64,000 nt of DNA, taken from positions 1 to 64,000 of the forward strand of contig JANQMX010000037.1 of assembly GCA_028279885.1 (NCBI GenBank). Direction: 5' to 3'. The notes under the pieces were generated by a model that saw only the letters and a list, made by a program, of their open reading frames with translations, searched no databases and was not told the DNA's origin. This DNA is from Rhodovibrionaceae bacterium. Its GTDB lineage: Bacteria; Pseudomonadota; Alphaproteobacteria; Kiloniellales; DSM-21159. Shown here one piece after another: positions 44,061 through 52,679 of this stretch. A program made the position numbers and the translations under genes. Each line of letters opens with the position of its first letter. The first letter of the stretch is position 1.

Positions 44061-45032
44061 ATGGAAAACAGCCCACAGGTAGAGAAGGGTGCCAATGAGG
44101 ATGTCGCGCCGCGGCGGCTGGAACGCGGGCGCGCCAAGGCAGCTGAGCCGGAAACGCTGGCTGGCTTTCTGGTTCGGCCGGACCCGGATGACCCACGGCT
44201 GACCCAGGCGGTCACTGGGCTCGACCAGGACGGCCAGCGCGTCGAGACCTCGGTTGTGGTCGAACGGCCGCTGACCCTGTTCCTCAACGGTCAGGAAATC
44301 GTCACCATGATGACGATCGGTGATCATCCGGAGTACTTGGCCGTCGGCTACCTGCTGAACCAGAACATGCTGCATGCCGACGACGAGATCGAGGGCGTCG
44401 ACGTCGACGAGGACCTTGAGGTCGTTGTCGTCCGCACAAAGCGGGAGACGGACTACGAGGAAAAGCTCAAGAAGAAGATCCGGACCTCCGGCTGCGCCCA
44501 AGGCACCGTCTTCGGCGACCTGATGGAAAAGTTCGAGGAGGTGTCGCTGTCCGAGGAGGCGGTGCTCAAGACCTCCTGGCTCTACACCTTGACGCGCAAG
44601 ATCAACACCGCTCCGAGCCTCTATCTCAACGCCGGCGCCATCCACGGCTGTGTGCTCTGCGAGGGTGATCGGCCGTTGATCTACATGGAGGATGTCGGTC
44701 GCCACAACGCCGTTGATAAGATCGCCGGCTACATATTCCTCAAGGGCCTGTCTGCCCACGACAAGATCTTCTACACCACGGGCCGTTTGACGTCGGAGAT
44801 GGTGATCAAGACGGTGCAAATGGGCATCCCCATCCTGGTTTCACGATCCGGTTTCACGGCGTGGGGCGTCGAGCTGGCGCGCCAAGCCAACCTCACCCTG
44901 ATCGGCCGGGCCAAGGGCAAGCGTTTCCTGGCGCTGGCCGGGGAATCGCGTATCGTCTTCGATCAGGACCCCGGCAGCGTGGAGGACGAAGAGCGCCGTC
45001 ATGGACGTAAGTCAGCCCAAAGGGACGATTGA
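44061..45032 (+). CDS. fdhD: FdhD, formate dehydrogenase sulfur-transfer accessory protein
   Basis: A 323-residue protein required to sulfurate the molybdenum cofactor of formate dehydrogenases. The family sites are seen as TSGCAQG (the active cysteine loop, about residues 148-154), GAIHGCVLCEGD, EDVGRHNAVDKIAGY and TTGRLTSEMVIKTVQMGIPILVSRSG. The second cysteine of the E. coli CxxC pair is absent, as in several alphaproteobacterial homologues. The N-terminal 60 residues are a charged extension. The downstream NAD-dependent oxidoreductase begins 12 bp later, so the two and the permeases may form one operon. Confidence 0.93.
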   Translation: MENSPQVEKGANEDVAPRRLERGRAKAAEPETLAGFLVRPDPDDPRLTQAVTGLDQDGQRVETSVVVERPLTLFLNGQEIVTMMTIGDHPEYLAVGYLLNQNMLHADDEIEGVDVDEDLEVVVVRTKRETDYEEKLKKKIRTSGCAQGTVFGDLMEKFEEVSLSEEAVLKTSWLYTLTRKINTAPSLYLNAGAIHGCVLCEGDRPLIYMEDVGRHNAVDKIAGYIFLKGLSAHDKIFYTTGRLTSEMVIKTVQMGIPILVSRSGFTAWGVELARQANLTLIGRAKGKRFLALAGESRIVFDQDPGSVEDEERRHGRKSAQRDD

Positions 45033-45044
45033 GGCCTCCAGACG

Positions 45045-45965
45045 ATGAGTGCCGCGATCGCTACCGTTGCCGTGCTGGGCACGGGCATCATGGGGCGCCC
45101 GATGGCAGCCAACCTGTTGAAGGCCGGCTTTGCCGTAAGGGTTTGGAACCGGTCGCGGGCGAAGGCCGAACCCCTGGGCGAGGAGGGCGCCGCGGTCTGC
45201 GAGACGCCGGCTGAGGCAGTAGCGGGGGCCGGAGCAGTCATCACGATGGTCACCGATGGCACCGCAGTGACCGATCTTCTGTTCCGGCAGGGGGCTGCAG
45301 ATGCCGCTTCGCCCGGGACGATCTTCATCGATATGTCCTCCATCCAGCCTTCGTTGGCCAAGGACCATGCGGCCCGTCTCGCGTCCCGGAGGCTCGGTTC
45401 TCTCGACGCACCGGTCTCGGGTGGCGAACCCGGAGCGATCGCCGGAACGCTGGCCATCATGGTCGGCGGGGATGCGGCTGACTTCGGCCGCGCCGAACCG
45501 CTTTTCTCCGCCATGGGTAAGGCGACCTATGTCGGGCCCTCCGGCAGCGGTCAGCTGACCAAGCTCGCCAATCAAGCCATCGTTGCGGTTACCATCCAGG
45601 CCGTGTCGGAGGGCTTGCTCCTGGCTGCCGCCGGCGGCGCCGACCCGGCGGCGGTGCGCGAAGCCATCGGCGGCGGCTTTTGCCAAAGTCGCATTCTGGA
45701 AGTGCACGGCCAACGCATGATCGAGCGGGATTTCAATCCTGGGGGACGCTGCGCCATTCATCTCAAGGACATGAATAACGTTCTTGAGGTGGCGAGCGAG
45801 CTGAACTTGGACCTCCCATTGACCCACCAGGTGCGCGATGCGTTCGCTGCCATCGTGGATGAGATGAATGGCGCTGACTTCGACCATTCGGCTCTGCTGC
45901 TGCTCCTCGAGGCCATGAACGCCCCTGCGCGGGTCGGCGACGCGTCCGACCGCTTGCCCACTTAG
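45045..45965 (+). CDS. 3-hydroxyisobutyrate dehydrogenase-family NAD(P)-dependent oxidoreductase
   Basis: A 306-residue beta-hydroxyacid dehydrogenase. The nucleotide motif is VAVLGTGIMGRPMAANLLKAGF, the substrate motif is DAPVSGGEPGAIAGTLAIMVGG, and the catalytic lysine is in GQLTKLANQAI; KDMNNVLEVA follows. Members reduce tartronate semialdehyde, succinic semialdehyde or 3-hydroxyisobutyrate; which is not clear. It sits between fdhD and two peptide-type permeases, an odd combination that might reflect a small transporter-linked catabolic unit. Confidence 0.88.
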   Translation: MSAAIATVAVLGTGIMGRPMAANLLKAGFAVRVWNRSRAKAEPLGEEGAAVCETPAEAVAGAGAVITMVTDGTAVTDLLFRQGAADAASPGTIFIDMSSIQPSLAKDHAARLASRRLGSLDAPVSGGEPGAIAGTLAIMVGGDAADFGRAEPLFSAMGKATYVGPSGSGQLTKLANQAIVAVTIQAVSEGLLLAAAGGADPAAVREAIGGGFCQSRILEVHGQRMIERDFNPGGRCAIHLKDMNNVLEVASELNLDLPLTHQVRDAFAAIVDEMNGADFDHSALLLLLEAMNAPARVGDASDRLPT

Positions 45966-45982
45966 GTCTCAAGGGCGCCCCC

Positions 45983-46927
45983 GTGCTCGCCTACCTGCTG
46001 CGCCGCCTCGCCGAATCCCTGCTCGTCCTGCTTGTCATGTCGGCGGTGATCTATGGTCTGATCGGGCTGATGCCCGGCGATCCCATCGACATCATGATCT
46101 CAGGCGACCCCAACCTGACGACGGAGGACGCCCAGCGCCTCAAGGCGCTCTATGGCCTCGACCGGCCGCTCTATGAGCGCTACCTGGTCTGGCTCGGCAA
46201 TGCCTTGCAAGGCGATTTCGGCTTTTCGCGCATCTTCGGCCAGCCGGTGCTGGACGTCCTGGTGCCGCGCCTCGGCAACACCTTGCTGCTGATGGGCCTC
46301 GCCTTCGTCCTCGCCTTCCTGCTGGCGCTGCCGGCCGGCGTGCTGGCGGCGCGCAAGCCCGGCGGCTGGCTTGACGGGACGGTCAATCTGGTCGCGTTCG
46401 CCGGCATCTCGCTGCCGCCTTTCTGGCTGGCCATTCTGCTGATCATCCTCTTCTCGATTACGCTGGGCTGGCTTCCGGCGGGTGGCATGGGCGATGGCAG
46501 TTTCGGAAGCAGCGCCCAGCATCTGATCCTGCCGGCCCTGACGCTCACTTTGGCCAGCGTCGGCGGCCACCTGCGCTATCTGCGCGCCGCTATGATCGAG
46601 GCCCTGCGCCAGGACTATATTCGCACGGCTCGGGCGAAGGGGCTCGACGAGGTGGGGGTCGTCACCCGCCATGCCCTGCGCAACGCCATGATCCCTGTCG
46701 TGACCATTCTGGCGCTGGACTTCGGCACCTTGTTCGGCGGCGCCTTGATCACCGAGACCATGTTCGGCTGGCTCGGCATGGGCAAGACGATCTACGACGC
46801 TGTCATGGGCAAGGACTACAACCTCGCCCTGGTTGGCCTGCTGCTGGCCACCGTGACCGTGCTCTTGGCCAACCTCCTGGCCGATCTCGCCTACGCCTGG
46901 CTCGACCCGCGGGTGAGTTACCGATGA
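45983..46927 (+). CDS. Peptide-type ABC transporter permease, DppB/OppB family
   Basis: A 314-residue inner-membrane permease with six hydrophobic segments. The N-terminal LAYLLRRLAESLLVLLVMSAVIYGLIGLMPGDPID is the classic DppB start, including the conserved PGDPI. The EAA-like loop is YIRTARAKGLDEVGVVTRHALRNAMIPV. The start is GTG at 45983. Its TGA overlaps the start of the partner permease gene (ATGA). Confidence 0.9.
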   Translation: MLAYLLRRLAESLLVLLVMSAVIYGLIGLMPGDPIDIMISGDPNLTTEDAQRLKALYGLDRPLYERYLVWLGNALQGDFGFSRIFGQPVLDVLVPRLGNTLLLMGLAFVLAFLLALPAGVLAARKPGGWLDGTVNLVAFAGISLPPFWLAILLIILFSITLGWLPAGGMGDGSFGSSAQHLILPALTLTLASVGGHLRYLRAAMIEALRQDYIRTARAKGLDEVGVVTRHALRNAMIPVVTILALDFGTLFGGALITETMFGWLGMGKTIYDAVMGKDYNLALVGLLLATVTVLLANLLADLAYAWLDPRVSYR

Positions 46928-47883
46928 CGCGGGAGACGACAGGCCAGCTCGCCGCGGACGCCACAGGCGCGCTCGCACCGGCGCATTCGCCGCGCCGCAT
47001 TCTGTTTCAACGCTTCCTGCGGCATCGCCTGGCGGTGGTCTCGCTCATCGTGCTTGTCGTTCTGGCGGTGGCGGCTTTGGCCGCACCCTGGATTGAGGCT
47101 GCGCTTGGGGTGGATGCGGAGGCGGTGAATCTCTTCAACCGCATGCAGCCGCCTTCCGCGGAGCATCCCCTAGGCACCGATGAGCTGGGTCGTGACCTCC
47201 TTGTGCGACTGCTTTACGGCGGGCGGATCTCGCTGGCAGTCGGTTTGGCGGCCGCGCTCTGTGCCGCGGTCATCGGCACGACCTTGGGCCTCATCGCCGG
47301 TACCCTGGGCGGTCGCTTCGACAGCATCCTCATGCGGCTCGCGGACTCGGTTATCGCGTTGCCGCTGCTACCGCTTCTGATCGTCCTTGCTGCCGTGGAC
47401 CTCAGCAAGCTCGGCCTACCCGCCGACTGGCTGCAGGACGAGAGCGTCAGCATCTACCGTATCGTCTTCCTGATCGCGCTGGTCGGTTGGACGACCACGG
47501 CCAGGTTGGTGCGCGGCGCCACCTTGAGCTTGCGGGAGCGCGAGTATGTCCGCGCGGCCGTGGCGCTCGGTGCCGGCAAGGGTCGGTTGATGTGGCGCCA
47601 CATCCTCCCCAATGCCATCTCTCCGGTGATCGTCGCCACGACCTTATCGGTCGGTAACGTCATTCTGCTGGAATCGGTGCTTTCTTTTCTGGGTCTCGGC
47701 ATTCAGCCGCCGACGCCGTCCTGGGGCAACATGCTGACTGGCGCGCAGGAGACCATTTGGTCGCAGCCTATGCTGGCGGTTTGGCCGGGGCTGCTGATTT
47801 TCATCACCGTGATCGCCATCAACTTCCTGGGGGATGGCTTGCAGGACGCGCTGGACCCGCGGAGCGTCAACCGGCGCGGCTAG
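46924..47883 (+). CDS. Peptide-type ABC transporter permease, DppC/OppC family
   Basis: A 319-residue permease. The N-terminal FLRHRLAVVSLIVLVVLAVAALAAPWIE is typical of DppC, and HPLGTDELGRDLLVRLLYGGRISLAVGLAA is the family hallmark. The EAA loop is YVRAAVALGAGKGRLMWRHILPNAISPV, with GLGIQPPTPSWGNMLTGAQ after it. Together with DppB it forms a channel for a substrate chosen by a family 5 binding protein such as that at 42038-43939. The ATP-binding subunits (DppD/DppF type) are missing from the window, so ATPases from elsewhere would have to be shared. Confidence 0.9.
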   Translation: MTRETTGQLAADATGALAPAHSPRRILFQRFLRHRLAVVSLIVLVVLAVAALAAPWIEAALGVDAEAVNLFNRMQPPSAEHPLGTDELGRDLLVRLLYGGRISLAVGLAAALCAAVIGTTLGLIAGTLGGRFDSILMRLADSVIALPLLPLLIVLAAVDLSKLGLPADWLQDESVSIYRIVFLIALVGWTTTARLVRGATLSLREREYVRAAVALGAGKGRLMWRHILPNAISPVIVATTLSVGNVILLESVLSFLGLGIQPPTPSWGNMLTGAQETIWSQPMLAVWPGLLIFITVIAINFLGDGLQDALDPRSVNRRG

Positions 47884-47892
47884 TGCTGCCGC

Positions 47893-48615
47893 CTATCTCA
47901 GGCCGCGGGCCTCTTGCGCCATGACGCGCCAGTGCGCGGCGTTCTCTGGCTCCGGCGGGGTGCCAAAGAGGCCATCCTCCAGCATGATTGCCAGCACTTC
48001 CATTGCCAGAATGTGGCCGGTGTTGGCTGCGTGCGTATACCAGTCGCGGGCCCGTTTTACATCGCGCTCGGTGCCGCGGGCGATGGCGAAGTCGCGTGCC
48101 AGATCGAACATGGCTTCGGGCTGGCCCTTGAGCGCCAGGCTCATATGAAAGTCGAAGAGCTCTTCATCTCGTCCAGTAAGTTCGAAGAGCAGCTCGCTCA
48201 GCTCATAGGAGGGGCGGTGATCGGGCTTGAGTGCCAGCGCCTGCCGAAGGCTCTCCTCAGCCCGTGCAAAGCGGCGTTGTCCGGCATGGATGGCGGCGAG
48301 ATCGTAATAGACCTTGGCGTCATAAGGATGACGTTCTGCCACCGCTTCAAGCTCGGCGATGGCGCGCTCCACATGAAAGGTTGCCTGGTAAGCCCAAGCG
48401 AGTCGGCGGCGCAGGGTGACGTCTTCGGGGGATGCGGCGACGGCCCGCTCGCAAGGCCCCAAGGCCTGCTGTCCTTGCGTCTCACGGCACAGAATCTCGT
48501 CTGGGCTGCTCTTGGTCAGCGTCTCCGCGCTCTCGGTCGAGCCTGCGGGGTCTTGGCTCCATAGAACAGCGCATGCAAACAACGCCAACGCTGCCATAGC
48601 CAAGTGCCGTTTCAT
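47893..48615 (-). CDS. TPR/Sel1-repeat protein, probably exported
   Basis: A 240-residue protein. Residues 1-20 form a signal-like hydrophobic start. Two or more tetratricopeptide-type helical pairs follow (AWAYQATFHVERAIAELEAVAERHPYDAKVYYDLAAIHAGQRRFARAEESLRQALALKPDH), then Sel1-like repeats (AMFDLARDFAIARGTERDVKRARDWYTHAAN). Such proteins are scaffolds for other proteins. Its ATG overlaps the stop of the upstream FemAB-like gene (ATGA), so they are made together and may act together in the envelope. Confidence 0.8.
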   Translation of the reverse strand: MKRHLAMAALALFACAVLWSQDPAGSTESAETLTKSSPDEILCRETQGQQALGPCERAVAASPEDVTLRRRLAWAYQATFHVERAIAELEAVAERHPYDAKVYYDLAAIHAGQRRFARAEESLRQALALKPDHRPSYELSELLFELTGRDEELFDFHMSLALKGQPEAMFDLARDFAIARGTERDVKRARDWYTHAANTGHILAMEVLAIMLEDGLFGTPPEPENAAHWRVMAQEARGLR

Positions 48616-49793
48616 CCCTCTCCCTCCTGCCTGAAGGGGCTTTGGCCCGTCAGCATCGCCATCTGTCGCGCAACTCCGAGTTGTTCCTGTGTCAGGAACT
48701 GTTCGACCGCCTCAGAGAAGCGCGGGTCTCGGATAAGATGCGCGCTGTAGGTTGCGCTTGGCAAGTAGCCACGTTGAATCTTGTGCTCGCCTTGCGCCCC
48801 GGCCTCGACTCGCGACAGACCCTTGGCGATCGCAAAGTCGATGGCTTGGTAATAGCAAGCTTCGAAATGGAGGAACTTGAAGCGTGCGGCGCAACCCCAG
48901 TTGCGGCCGTATAGCGCATCGCCGCCGATAATGTTAAAGGCACCGGCCACCGGCTTTCCATCGTACTCCGCGAGGATGAGTAGCACCTTGTCGGCCATGC
49001 TCTCGCCGAGCGCCAGGAAGAAGTCCCGCTTCAGATAGTCGTGCGCCCACTTGCGGTCGACGGTATCGAGGTAAAAGCGATAGAAGGCCGCCCAGTGCCG
49101 CTCTTCGATCTCGGCGCCGGTCAGATGACGGACGGTCAGTCCATCCTCATCAAGGGCTTTCTGTCGTTCCTTGCGAATGGTCTTGCGCTTGCGCGAGGTC
49201 AGATCGCCGAGAAAGTCGTCGAAACTACCATAGCCTCTATTCTCCCAGTGATACTGAAAGCCCTGGCGTTGCAACAGGCCGGCATCGCCGAAAGCCTGCC
49301 ATTCCCGTTCATCAGGGAAGGTGATGTGGACGGAGGAGGCCGGGTGGCGCTCGAAGATCTGCAGCAAACCGCTGATCAGCGCACCCGCGGTGGCGGACCA
49401 ATCGTTCTCGTCCGCAATCAGCAGGCGCGGGCCGGTGACCGGTGTGAAAGGGACGCTGGATTGCAGCTTCGGATAATAGCGCCCGCCGGCCCGCTCGTAG
49501 GCCTCTGCCCAGCCCCAGTCGAAGACGTACTCGCCATAGGAGTGGGACTTGAGATAGAGGGGCAGGGCGCCGATCACGCGGCCGGAGCCGTCTTCCAAGG
49601 TCAAATGCTGCGGCAGCCAGCCGGTGTCAGCACAGGCCGAGCCGCTGTCTTCTAGCGCCTTGAGAAATGCGTGGCTCACGGTGGGATTTGCGTCCGGCCG
49701 GGATTGCCCGGCGCAGCGATCCCACGCGGACGCATCGATGTCCGCCATGCTGCTGTGCGCACGGACGATCAGGCTTTCGCCGCCGTCAGGCAT
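48612..49793 (-). CDS. FemAB-like/peptidogalycan-family acyltransferase (GNAT superfamily)
   Basis: A 393-residue protein of the FemAB_like (peptidogalycan) family. The characteristic block is FDDFLGDLTSRKRKTIRKERQKALDEDGLTVRHLTG (about residues 190-225), followed by FYRFYLDTVDRKWAHDYLKRDFF and IIGGDALYGRNWGCAARFKFLHFEACYYQAIDFAI. Members transfer amino acids or related groups to cell-wall or small-molecule acceptors, but the activity of this subgroup is not proven. It is the upstream gene of a pair with the TPR protein. Confidence 0.82.
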   Translation of the reverse strand: MPDGGESLIVRAHSSMADIDASAWDRCAGQSRPDANPTVSHAFLKALEDSGSACADTGWLPQHLTLEDGSGRVIGALPLYLKSHSYGEYVFDWGWAEAYERAGGRYYPKLQSSVPFTPVTGPRLLIADENDWSATAGALISGLLQIFERHPASSVHITFPDEREWQAFGDAGLLQRQGFQYHWENRGYGSFDDFLGDLTSRKRKTIRKERQKALDEDGLTVRHLTGAEIEERHWAAFYRFYLDTVDRKWAHDYLKRDFFLALGESMADKVLLILAEYDGKPVAGAFNIIGGDALYGRNWGCAARFKFLHFEACYYQAIDFAIAKGLSRVEAGAQGEHKIQRGYLPSATYSAHLIRDPRFSEAVEQFLTQEQLGVARQMAMLTGQSPFRQEGEG

Positions 49794-50010
49794 CGGCTTC
49801 CCTTGCTCTGTCAGGCACCATTCGGCGCCGCTGCCACTAGAGCCTATTGCTGCGCAGCACTAGGGCAAGAGCGGGGCGGCGTGAAAAGCAGTGACCAATG
49901 ACTTCGGCTCGAGTCGGCGATGACCGCAAGTTGTGCTTGCCGTCTCGGCTGTTCGGCGCCTAAGCTTTATCAAAACTAAAATAAGAATGATTCAACAAAG
50001 GGAGGAGACG

Positions 50011-50469
50011 ATGATCGACGTCGTGCGCCACCGCATCTATGCGCTTCTGCTGGCCGCAGTTTTCTCCGCCTGCATCGCGTTACTCACATCGCCTGCCGCA
50101 CTGGCTGACCAGACTCCTTCCCCACCGGGGGCCAAGTCTTACATCATCAGCCCTCAGGACGGTGACGTGGTTAGCAGCCCGGTCACGGTCCAGTTCGGCC
50201 TGGTCGGCATGGGCATTGCCCCTGCGGGTGTCGAAAAGGAGAACACGGGGCATCACCACCTCCTGATCAACACGGCCGTCGAAGGCATGGCGCTGATGGA
50301 GCCTCTTCCGGCCGACGACAATCACATTCATTTCGGTGGTGGCCAGACCGAGACCACCATCGAGCTGGCGCCAGGGGCCTATCGCCTGCAGTTGCTGTTG
50401 GCCGATCACAACCACATTCCGCACGACCCGCCGGTCATGTCGGAGGTGATCACGATAACGGTGGAGTGA
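50011..50469 (+). CDS. DUF4399 exported histidine-rich protein
   Basis: A 152-residue protein with a strong GGGAGGAG before the ATG at 50011 and a signal peptide ending near AALA-DQT. Conserved histidine clusters are GHHHLLINTAVEGM, DDNHIHFGGGQTETTIEL and ADHNHIPHDPPVMSEVI. This is the DUF4399 layout, a beta-sandwich domain of unknown role. The histidines suggest metal binding in the periplasm, which is only inference. The gene stands alone after a 217-bp upstream region. Confidence 0.85.
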   Translation: MIDVVRHRIYALLLAAVFSACIALLTSPAALADQTPSPPGAKSYIISPQDGDVVSSPVTVQFGLVGMGIAPAGVEKENTGHHHLLINTAVEGMALMEPLPADDNHIHFGGGQTETTIELAPGAYRLQLLLADHNHIPHDPPVMSEVITITVE

Positions 50470-50511
50470 CGCCCGGCTCGGACAGCGATCGCAGAGCGGC
50501 GCCTGCTCGCG

Positions 50512-51372
50512 CTATTCGGCAGCTTGAGCTGTACCCCCAAGACGCGCGTGAAGAGCGGCGATGCGGGCATCCAACCGTTTGGCTGGGTTGGTCATGCTCT
50601 GCGGGTCGACCCAAAAGTGGGTTGCCACCATGCGGTTGCCGGCGAGAACTCCATGCGGGATCGTGCGGGTGTCCAAGAGCCAAAGGTCGCCTTGCTCGAA
50701 GCTGACCTCGTGGCAAGGAACGTCGGGATTCTCTCGGAAACAGTCGTTCACTATGTCACAAAACTGATTGGCCGGCATGTCGGCGTAGCTGCCCCAGCTC
50801 CGTTCCTGGTAGTGGCGCCGCATCATCTCGTCGAGACGATGAGAGACACGCCAAACCCTCGGCGCCCGGTCGAGATTGATGAAGAAGCGCACGTAGTGGC
50901 GATCTTCGTCGGACCCGAAGGCGTCGAGATGAAGCGGATGTACAGAATAGTCAGTCGAGAGAAACCGCCAGGAGTACTGCTCGCGCTCGACTCGGTAGCT
51001 CGGGAAGATGATGCCGAGCAGACGGAGCAACTCCCGGTTTACGCGGAGGACTTCCGCACGCACCCTCAAATACTTCGCGACATCCAAGCCGAAGGTCCCG
51101 AACATCACGCCGCGATCTCTTGCTTTCCATAGTTTTGGAAAGAGCAACTGCTTATAGCTGAGCTCGCGATAGCGCTTTATGTTCGGGACCTCGAAGCTCC
51201 CGAGCAGATCGGTATCGACCGTGATCGGGTGGTTCTTGAGGATCACCAACTGGCTGTCTTCGAACAGCGAGACGATCTGTTCACGCATCGCCTCGAAGTC
51301 TGCCTGCCCAGCTTTCCAGTCGATTTCGTGAACGTAGTTCTCGACGTCTGGGTTGATCGTCAGCACAGCCAT
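50512..51372 (-). CDS. Kdo-hydroxylase-like Fe(II)/2-oxoglutarate oxygenase
   Basis: A 286-residue oxygenase starting at the ATG ending at 51372 (AGGAAG upstream). The facial triad is His148 and Asp150 in PLHLDAFGSDEDRHYVRFF and His240 in RTIPHGVLAG, with Arg247 as likely co-substrate anchor. The stretch INLDRAPRVWRVSHRLDEMMRRHY resembles Kdo 3-hydroxylase (KdoO), which adds a hydroxyl to Kdo in lipopolysaccharide. That would alter the inner core of the outer membrane. The match is by memory of the family, so another 2-oxoglutarate oxygenase role remains possible. Neighbouring genes give no LPS context. Confidence 0.65.
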   Translation of the reverse strand: MAVLTINPDVENYVHEIDWKAGQADFEAMREQIVSLFEDSQLVILKNHPITVDTDLLGSFEVPNIKRYRELSYKQLLFPKLWKARDRGVMFGTFGLDVAKYLRVRAEVLRVNRELLRLLGIIFPSYRVEREQYSWRFLSTDYSVHPLHLDAFGSDEDRHYVRFFINLDRAPRVWRVSHRLDEMMRRHYQERSWGSYADMPANQFCDIVNDCFRENPDVPCHEVSFEQGDLWLLDTRTIPHGVLAGNRMVATHFWVDPQSMTNPAKRLDARIAALHARLGGTAQAAE

Positions 51373-51466
51373 GCCGTGACTTCCTCGCTGGAAAGTAGCG
51401 TATGTCGATAGATGGCATATCCTCCGATTGCCGTCATCTCCTTTCTTGTCTCGGCGCAGCAGAGGG

Positions 51467-52174
51467 TTAGGCCGCAAGCGGCAGGTCGAACAGCAGCAGC
51501 TCTGCGTCCTCGGCGCCTTCGATTGTGACATCGGGTGCATCGGCAACGGCAGCGCCGTCGCCGGCGGTGAGTGTCTCCCCGTTAACCGCAACGCGGCCCC
51601 GAACGAGCTGGAGCCAGGCGCCGCGACCCTCGCTGAGGGAGTGCACAACCTTTCCGCTGGCATCAAGCAGGCTGCTGTAGAGCGCGACGTCTTGGTGGAC
51701 GGTCAGCGCACCGTCCCGACCGTCGCGCGATGCCACAAGGCGCAGACGATTGCGTCGCTCCTCCTTCGGGAAAGCCTTCTGCTCGTAGCTTGGTGCAAGC
51801 CCATTGCGCTCCGGCACGACCCAGATCTGCAGGAAGTGAACGCCCTCCTCTTGCGAGGGGTTGTATTCGCTGTGACTGATCCCGCTGCCGGCGGTCATGC
51901 GCTGCACCTCGCCAGGCCGGATGACCGAGCCGGTACCGATCGAATCCCGGTGCTCGAGGGCGCCCTCCATGACGTACGACAGGATCTCCATGTCCCTGTG
52001 GCCGTGGGTGGGGAAGCCTGCGCCTGGGGCGACGCGGTCCTCGTTGATCACCCGCAGCGGGCCGAAGCCCATGTGGTCCGGGTCAAAGTAATGACCGAAG
52101 GAGAAGCTGTGGCGGGAGTCCAGCCATCCGAGCTGAACGTGGCCCCGAGCCTCGGCAGGTCTGATGTGGATCAT
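51467..52174 (-). CDS. Pirin-family (YhhW-like) bicupin protein
   Basis: A 235-residue pirin. The metal-binding residues align exactly with E. coli YhhW: His57 and His59 (PTHGHRDMEIL), His101 and Glu103 (GISHSEYN). YhhW is a quercetin 2,3-dioxygenase-like enzyme in vitro, and other pirins act in stress signalling. The ATG has GGAGG seven bases upstream. Several palindromic sequences sit upstream, at 52202-52394. It is a single gene, downstream of which lies the Kdo-hydroxylase-like gene. Confidence 0.92.
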   Translation of the reverse strand: MIHIRPAEARGHVQLGWLDSRHSFSFGHYFDPDHMGFGPLRVINEDRVAPGAGFPTHGHRDMEILSYVMEGALEHRDSIGTGSVIRPGEVQRMTAGSGISHSEYNPSQEEGVHFLQIWVVPERNGLAPSYEQKAFPKEERRNRLRLVASRDGRDGALTVHQDVALYSSLLDASGKVVHSLSEGRGAWLQLVRGRVAVNGETLTAGDGAAVADAPDVTIEGAEDAELLLFDLPLAA

Positions 52175-52201
52175 CGTCGTTCCTCCATTGCTTGGTGGCT
52201 G

Positions 52202-52394
52202 TGTCACACTGCAAATGGAGTGGCTAAGCTGGGGCATAAATATGGAAAAAATCACCTTTCTGTTTCCAAAAAAGAAACAGTTACCTGCGGACCATCCGAG
52301 CGCGAATCACCTGCTCATACAGTGTTTTTTAAGGGGCCGTTGTCACACTGCTAAGCTGTTGGTTTTGCCGTCAATGCGACAGCAGTCAGTGTGA
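52202..52394. promoter_or_regulatory. Three TCACACTG octamers upstream of pirin, candidate operator
   Basis: TCACACTG occurs at 52204-52211 and 52343-52350 (inside TGTCACACTGC), and its reverse complement CAGTGTGA at 52387-52394. All are in one 200-bp region shared by the divergently read pirin and small membrane protein genes. Three occurrences in that distance are unlikely by chance, but no regulator is known. Confidence 0.4.
52260..52280. promoter_or_regulatory. 7-bp inverted repeat CTGTTTC-N7-GAAACAG upstream of pirin
   Basis: CTGTTTC (52260-52266), CAAAAAA spacer and GAAACAG (52274-52280) form a perfect dyad 86 bp upstream of the pirin ATG. It has the size and symmetry of a dimeric repressor or activator site. 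No regulator gene is adjacent. Confidence 0.45.
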
Positions 52395-52415
52395 AGGCAT
52401 CGGAGGCCTGTCGGC

Positions 52416-52679
52416 ATGTACGGGCATTCGCAGAGTAGGGGACGCGGCCGTTCGAGACCGAGCGGCTGGCAGCGACGACTAAGCCGGGTCTTGAGCTACC
52501 TCTTGGCCTGCGCGATCGGCGTGATTGGTATCTCCATCGCTCTGATCGGCGTCGAAGCGCCGGGGCCGATTAACGCTCCCGGAGATGTTTGGGTGGGCCT
52601 GGTCATCGGCGCTGTCTTCGTCATCACCGCGGTCTTCTGGCTGATGCTGCTGGTGGCGAGTTACGGTTGGCGATCCTGA
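52416..52679 (+). CDS. Small membrane protein, two transmembrane helices
   Basis: An 87-residue protein. A basic N-terminus of about 25 residues (rich in R, S and G) is followed by two hydrophobic segments, residues about 27-46 (VLSYLLACAIGVIGISIALI) and 59-82 (VWVGLVIGAVFVITAVFWLMLLV). No family is recognised. The upstream region is shared with pirin. No strong ribosome-binding site is visible before the ATG, so the start is not secure. Confidence 0.65.
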   Translation: MYGHSQSRGRGRSRPSGWQRRLSRVLSYLLACAIGVIGISIALIGVEAPGPINAPGDVWVGLVIGAVFVITAVFWLMLLVASYGWRS

